Below, in pieces: positions 9,679 to 12,873 of a stretch of 12,873 nt of DNA. Where the stretch lies: positions 1-12,873 of the forward strand of contig CAJVPP010003004.1 of assembly GCA_910592005.1 (NCBI GenBank). The letters are read 5' to 3'. The notes beneath the pieces are model-generated. The model was not told the origin of the DNA and made no database searches. It saw nothing but the letters and a program-made list of their open reading frames with translations. The translations under genes and the position numbers were made by a program. The stretch's first letter is position 1. The number at the start of each line of letters is the position of its first letter. The stretch comes from Funneliformis mosseae. Lineage: Eukaryota; Glomeromycota; Glomeromycetes; Glomerales; Glomeraceae.

Positions 9679-9859
9679 AAAATCGATCAAGTTAAAATCG
9701 AGTCGAGTCAAATTGAGTCGAGTTTAAAATTTATATAACTCGAATCAAATCAAATTGAAAGATTTTATAAAATAAATTTGACTTGATTCAACTTGAAAAA
9801 AGAGAATCAAATAGAGTTGATCTTTAAACTCGACTTAACTCAACTTATTTAAAACTCTA

Positions 9860-9867
9860 ATTAAATG
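9860..9867. repeat. Right target-site duplication of the MITE
   Basis: ATTAAATG, the partner of 9187-9194. It continues directly into the CKQC half of the interrupted zinc ribbon. Confidence 0.8.
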
Positions 9868-10599
9868 TAAACAATGTGAAATTGAGATAACAGCATAATC
9901 TCATTACCCCTTTCTTATATCATAGATACTTCAAAAGATGATCTAATTATTTTTTTGAAAATATGATAAAAAATAGTAGACAGCTTTCTATCCAGGAATT
10001 TAAATTGATCTGTAATCATATAAAAAGGCAATATGAGCAAGTCTGATAAAGTATTAACCCCCAAGTATTTGGATTGGCTTGCCAAATTAACTGGTTTACC
10101 ATGTGTTTTGACGGATAAGATTTGGTTCAGCTTATACAAAAAATATAAAAAAGAAACTGGGTATGATCTATGACAATTATCAGAAGCACATGCATTAGAA
10201 GCTAGCCTTCTTGTAAATTTGAAGTCAGAAAACAAAGCATCCTATTTATCTTTTCCTGAGCAATGTGAAGAAAATGGGCCTATCACTTTCAAAGCTAAAC
10301 CTGATTCAGAATTAATTATCAGATCTGTGTTAGAGTATTTCACATACCTGAAATTTTGAAATAACTTTAGAGGGATTGATAATTATAATTTTACATCTGC
10401 TCAGCCATGGGATTCATCATGCCCTATCTGCGATGGAAAACATGGGAATTATGGATTACATGGCTCATAGTACTGCAAAAATGGGAATCAGTTCCCTTAT
10501 GATCCTGAGTTAGCGAAATTGTATTTCTAAGATAAGTTAAAATATTGTCTTACCTGTAACACTTTAAGCAATAAACTCAAGTTTGCAATTATAGCATAG

Positions 10600-10929
10600 A
10601 AGCTTATCAAGCTAGTCCTGCACTTGTATTTATTTTTTTCATCACTCATAAATAAAGAATCTTTAAAAAAGTAACGATGTCAGAGACTGTGACCACGGGT
10701 CACGATCTTAAATTTTAGATTTTTTTTTATATACAGTATTGTAAAACTCCATCAATTCCTGTTACACCAATTTCTTGATAAGATAGGATCCTCTCTAACG
10801 CCAAGTCACGTGAAATTCAACTGAAATGATCCAATCATTCGGGTGCGACAAAAAAATTTTCCTCCCCACTTTCTTGATAAATCGATAATCAATCAATAAA
10901 ATGACAGCGCATGAGAAATTAAAATCTAC
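10600..10929. promoter_or_regulatory. Intergenic region and probable promoter of the nuclease gene
   Basis: This 330-bp gap contains an AATAAA at 10651 that may end the upstream transcript, a perfect 6-bp inverted repeat GTGACC-ACG-GGTCAC at 10689-10703, a TATATA-like stretch near 10731, TCACGTGA at 10806-10813 and CCAAT at 10831-10835. The last two lie 90-125 bp before the nuclease gene ATG, where upstream elements of a compact fungal promoter would be expected. Regulation is inferred from motifs only. Confidence 0.45.
10806..10835 (+). promoter_or_regulatory. TCACGTGA E-box with CCAAT box upstream of nuclease gene
   Basis: The palindrome TCACGTGA (10806-10813) precedes CCAAT (10831-10835) by 17 bp, and both precede the ATG at 10930. 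The CCAAT sits inside a small palindrome ATGATCCAATCAT. The pairing repeats the one at 215-237. Confidence 0.45.
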
Positions 10930-11610
10930 ATGGCTAAAACACCCAAAGCTTATAACCAAGAAATAGACCTTGATAATTTAGACCTCGACCGCTCCTATAT
11001 TCTTGAAGAGTTCGAGTATATCAACAGCCGGCTGAAAAACTATACTTTGGAAATTGATGGAAAACCTGTAAACCTTTTTGAGCTTGACAAAAACGGAAAA
11101 CTAGTACCCATGGCACAAACACCGTTTCGTAGAGAACAGGTGGTTGCAAAAATTGCCAGTCAACTTCGTAATTGGAACATACAAACTCAGCAAGGTGGTG
11201 GTGTCACTACATCGCAGGGTGGATTTGATTTTGTTATCGATCATGAAACAGCGATTAGGGCATCAGATGTTGCTTTTACACCTAAACATAGTCCTCCAGC
11301 TGACTGATGAACAGGCTTGGACCTTCCAGGGTGCTCCCTTCACCCCTACATTTCTTGTTGAGGTTGCTGATATCGAGAAGGACACAGATAATTCAAAATT
11401 CAAGGAAGCAGACGAGAGATTTAAAAATGAACTCATAATACGAAGCACAGTGGTCCAGCTTGGTTAGTTAATCGATCCCCAACATAAGCGAATTTATATA
11501 TATAGGAGGGTAGGAGACGTAGTAATCCTGGATGGAGAGATATTAGCGGTAAAGATGTTTTGCCAGGTTTTGTGTTGGATATGTCTTTAATTAATAGAAT
11601 TATTGATCCG

Positions 11611-11715
11611 GTACGTTGCTATTCCTTATTTCTTTATTTCTATGCTATAAATTCTATCATTGATATATTTATGGGTTTTTTTATCAACCATCACCAGCTC
11701 CTCAAAGACCTTAAG
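11611..11715 (+). other. Probable intron in the nuclease gene
   Basis: The conserved text ends at INRIIDP, immediately followed by GTACGT (11611), a good fungal 5' splice site. A T-rich, non-homologous 105 bp ends in TTAAG (11715), after which the zinc-finger frame opens. Joining exactly there is off by one phase; either a further indel occurred or the alternative donor GTTGCT at 11615 was used, which keeps phase. Confidence 0.5.
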
Positions 11716-11726
11716 TTCAATTCAAT

Positions 11727-11792
11727 TGTCCTAAGTGTGCTAATACTTTCAACAACAATTATGAATTCATGAAACACTTCGAAAAAGTCCAC
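11727..11792 (+). other. C2H2 zinc finger at end of nuclease gene
   Basis: Cys at 11727 and 11736, His at 11775 and 11790: C-X2-C-X12-H-X4-H, with Phe four residues after the second Cys and a second hydrophobic core Phe before Met-Lys-His. All four ligands are intact. It would give the nuclease a DNA- or protein-binding tail. Confidence 0.8.
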
Positions 11793-11801
11793 TATATTTA
11801 G

Positions 11802-12228
11802 GAATAGAGTTATATTAATCAACAATAATATAATTATAACTACAACATATGTATATTGCAAAAAGCATGAATTGAATAAAACATAATATTTGCATATATG
11901 TTAAAGACTTCTGGGTCAATCTTTGATGTATTTTACATATGTAAAGTGATATGTTGCTAATCTGTATTACAAAGGATTTGTTATCATTCCGGAATGTTAC
12001 ACACTTTTTTTTGTTTAGGTATGAGGTTTGGGTCTGTGAAAATCTTGCGGACTTTGCCAAGGAATGTAAAGAAAGCTCGTTCAGTCGCTGACGAATCTAT
12101 TGGTTAGATAACCTGTCATGTAAAATAGATCACCTGAAATGCACAGAAGATATTCTTGCTGAAGAATAGGAGCTGTGCGATGCATATATATCTCTTTCAT
12201 TATTTTTTTCGCTTGTATAAAAAGTGTT
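11802..12228. other. Intergenic AT-rich stretch with one exon-like island
   Basis: Mostly AT-rich with no supported gene. The island 12019-12107 is less AT-rich and follows a T-run plus TAG resembling a 3' splice site. Two frames are open across it: one starts at ATG 12021 (28 codons, ending VADESIG at TAG 12105-12107), the other reads RYEVWVCENLADFAKECKES to a TGA near 12088-12090. I recognise neither. It may be an orphaned exon. Confidence 0.35.
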
Positions 12229-12423
12229 ATGGAATCCGAGCTTGCCTTACTTAGAGAAGAAAATGCCAGACTTATGGCCAAGATAACTGGGCTCAAGGAA
12301 GCTGAGCTCGAGGCAAGGAATGCTGAGCTTATAAAAAGAATCACGAAACTGAAAGAGAGGCAGTTGGAGAACGTAGTAATAAAAAACTTATTACATGCAT
12401 CACAAGTATCGCGAAAAACATGA
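12229..12423 (+). CDS. N-terminal coiled-coil fragment of an expanded-family protein
   Basis: The ATG at 12229 opens 64 codons: MESELALLREENARLMAKI, then KEAELEARNAELIKRITKLK, closing at TGA 12421-12423. Leu/Ile/Ala heptads with alternating Glu/Arg/Lys form a clear parallel-type coiled coil. The frame is open upstream to 12175 but those residues are hydrophobic and unlike the rest, so I prefer 12229. Full members of this kind in Rhizophagus are much longer, as in the gene at 7700; here homology stops after about 55 residues. It is probably a truncated gene or the first exon of a decayed one. It shares the LKAE/AELLK-type repeat style with the gene at 7730-7800, suggesting common ancestry of the N-terminal module. 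Function unknown. Confidence 0.6.
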   Translation: MESELALLREENARLMAKITGLKEAELEARNAELIKRITKLKERQLENVVIKNLLHASQVSRKT

Positions 12424-12614
12424 TCATATTAATAAAACAATATTCGAGTATGGATATTTTTTCTGGCAATCAATATTTCGCATATGGGGTCAATATTAAG
12501 TTGATCAGTAATCTGAATTGTCAATAGTTTGCAATCGGTATCTTATTAATCAGGTATCAATTGGGAATATCAACCCTATTAATAACTTCTGTTTAAGGAT
12601 GTTAAGGTCTGTGG
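12424..12614. other. Non-coding stretch
   Basis: AT-rich, no ORF or motif I can support. It may be decayed downstream sequence of the coiled-coil gene. Confidence 0.5.
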
Positions 12615-12722
12615 CCAGACCGGTCTGACTCTGGTTTGATCATAGAACCGGTTTCGGTTCGATTTGAGGATCAAATCGAACTGAAACTGAACTGAGTCGA
12701 ACCGGTATTTAGACTGGTTTGG
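12615..12722. repeat. Foldback inverted repeat, arms about 52 bp
   Basis: The left arm 12615-12667 and the right arm 12671-12722 are imperfect reverse complements around a 3-nt loop (GGA). The inner 17 bp match 16 of 17, and the outermost 14 bp differ at three positions. All four of these differences are G versus A. ACCGGT/GGTTCGAT-type motifs recur inside. The single-stranded form would fold into one long hairpin; a small MITE or foldback relic is likely. Confidence 0.8.
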
Positions 12723-12732
12723 ACGATCAATC

Positions 12733-12740
12733 TATATAAA
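12733..12740 (+). promoter_or_regulatory. TATA-like box of the right-edge gene
   Basis: TATATAAA lies 83 bp before the ATG at 12823 and 10 bp after the foldback repeat. In this AT-rich sequence the motif alone is weak; spacing to an ORF start supports it. Confidence 0.45.
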
Positions 12741-12822
12741 TGCTGTGTCGCATAAATTGTAAGACGCGTTGATCATTTTAACTAGAATAATTTTCATTTT
12801 GCATTATTGTTTGTATTGTACA

Positions 12823-12873
12823 ATGTCTGGCGGCGTAATTTCAAATGAAAATGACGACAATTTCTCAGATGTT
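12823..12873 (+). CDS. Start of an unidentified ORF, cut by window edge
   Basis: The ATG at 12823 opens 17 codons (MSGGVISNENDDNFSDV) running to the last base. The composition is polar and acidic, as in disordered N-termini. A TATA-like box upstream, a less AT-rich codon choice (GGC GGC) and an A at -3 (ACAATG) make it a plausible gene start. No family can be assigned from so little. Confidence 0.4.
   Translation, partial: MSGGVISNENDDNFSDV

Larger units (their letters stand above)
9195..9859. mobile_element. Non-autonomous hAT-like MITE / foldback element
   Basis: The ends are TAGAGTTT (9195-9202) and AAACTCTA (9852-9859), exact 8-bp terminal inverted repeats beginning TAGAG, which fits the hAT-type end pattern YARNG. 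The flanks are ATTAAATA and ATTAAATG, an 8-bp target duplication with one A/G difference; 8 bp is the hAT size. Removing 9187-9859 restores an uninterrupted zinc ribbon in the host gene, which proves insertion. Arms of about 170 bp, rich in AACTCGACTCAA-type motifs, are diverged inverted copies. The middle is a minisatellite plus a pyrimidine tract. There is no transposase ORF, so a source element elsewhere must have moved it. Superfamily is inferred from ends and duplication length. Confidence 0.82.
7700..10599 (+). pseudogene. Broken coiled-coil / double zinc-ribbon gene of an expanded AMF family
   Basis: The start ATG at 7700 (MISKLEVL) leads into a Lys/Glu-rich coiled coil after a 1-nt shift near 7720. 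The same frame then holds 7798-8094, a TGA at 8092-8094, 8104-8544 and an interrupted helical region to about 8880 (FESKVDAFTVDSRIKNKM, NLRKKIHKARKHLMLFEKNG, SATEISKLTNI). After another shift comes SYFHNKTLDQYPALYKEF, then a CX2C-X22-CX2C zinc ribbon (CPLC at 9115; CKQC at 9866), then YLDWLAKLTGLPCVLTDKI and a second Cys cluster (CPICDGKHGNYGLHG at 10420, YCLTC near the end). The TAG at 10597 closes it; an AATAAA lies at 10651. Stops fall where Gln, Trp or Arg fit. A mobile element splits the first ribbon. I recognise the architecture from Rhizophagus multicopy proteins of unknown function; nucleic-acid binding is only a guess from the ribbons. Confidence 0.78.
10930..11801 (+). pseudogene. 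Uma2-like PD-(D/E)XK nuclease with C-terminal C2H2 finger, broken
   Basis: The ATG at 10930 starts MAKTPKAYNQEIDLDNLD. Core features of the Uma2/DUF820 restriction-endonuclease-like fold follow: FRREQVVAKIASQLRNW, GGVTTSQGGFDFVID, IRASDVAFTP (normally PD; Pro is Ser here), FTPTFLVEVADIE (the E-x-V strand), VVQLG-stop-LIDPQHKRIYIYRR, GWRDISGKDVLPGF and LDMSLINRIID. A +1 shift near 11290 and a compensating shift between 11505 and 11530 break the frame, and a TAG (11465-11467) stands where Trp fits. After an intron-like gap, CPKCANTF...MKHFEKVH forms a C2H2 finger ending at TAG 11799-11801. Uma2 proteins are common in cyanobacteria and other bacteria; a eukaryotic copy suggests old horizontal transfer (inference). 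Target and role are unknown. Confidence 0.82.

Noticed and set aside
9915..10235. Minus-strand ORF of 106 codons
   Set aside because: It is antisense to the C-terminal part of the 7700-10599 gene, whose plus-strand reading has recognisable conserved segments.
594..10599. Alternative genetic code with TAA/TAG read as Gln
   Set aside because: Many stops do sit at Gln-like positions, but TGA and TAG also sit at Trp- and Arg-like positions, and missense changes of the same transition type remove catalytic residues. Mutation explains all of these; recoding does not.
11263..11448. Minus-strand ORF of 61 codons
   Set aside because: It is the antisense shadow of the Uma2-like core.
11815..12344. 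Two minus-strand ORFs (11815-12060 and 12081-12344)
   Set aside because: Low-complexity, Cys/Tyr/Ile-rich or Ser/Ala-rich translations; the second is antisense to the coiled-coil gene, and no family features are present.
1..12873. tRNA, rRNA or CRISPR array
   Set aside because: No cloverleaf with A/B boxes, no rRNA-like conserved blocks, and the only regular array (9371-9620) has degenerate units with no spacers.

Overview
This looks like an AT-rich, repeat-rich stretch of a fungal genome, most likely an arbuscular mycorrhizal fungus (Rhizophagus-like, Glomeromycotina). The reasons are a low-complexity AT background, cysteine-containing leucine-rich repeats, an Uma2-like nuclease domain in a eukaryotic gene, and coiled-coil/zinc-ribbon proteins of a kind I recognise as hugely expanded in Rhizophagus. 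The taxon is inferred from recalled families; no search was run.

Layout. Positions 1-593 are non-coding. The minus strand from about 6345 down to 594 holds the internal part of a Ty3/gypsy LTR retrotransposon in the order Gag, protease, reverse transcriptase, RNase H, integrase. Every enzyme domain is recognisable but dead. On the plus strand follow an LRR gene fragment (6921-7515) and a long broken coiled-coil/zinc-ribbon gene (7700-10599). That gene is split by a 665-bp terminal-inverted-repeat element (9195-9859) with hAT-like ends, an 8-bp target duplication and an internal 5-copy minisatellite. Next come a broken Uma2-like nuclease gene with a C-terminal C2H2 zinc finger (10930-11801), the 5' part of a second coiled-coil gene (12229-12423), a foldback repeat (12615-12722), and a TATA-like box with a new ORF running off the right edge (12823).

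The genes do not form a pathway; this is a graveyard of expanded families and mobile elements. The unifying signal is mutational. In the retrotransposon and the 7700-10599 gene the reading frames survive over long distances but are full of stop codons at positions where Gln, Trp or Arg fit, and catalytic residues are replaced by changes that each need only C-to-T or G-to-A. In the minisatellite, 20 equivalent dinucleotide slots hold only CG, TG or CA. Together these point to heavy cytosine deamination (RIP-like, methyl-cytosine decay, or both). The LRR and nuclease genes have decayed more by 1-nt indels. No complete, clearly functional gene is visible; the only possibly live one is the ORF cut by the right edge.
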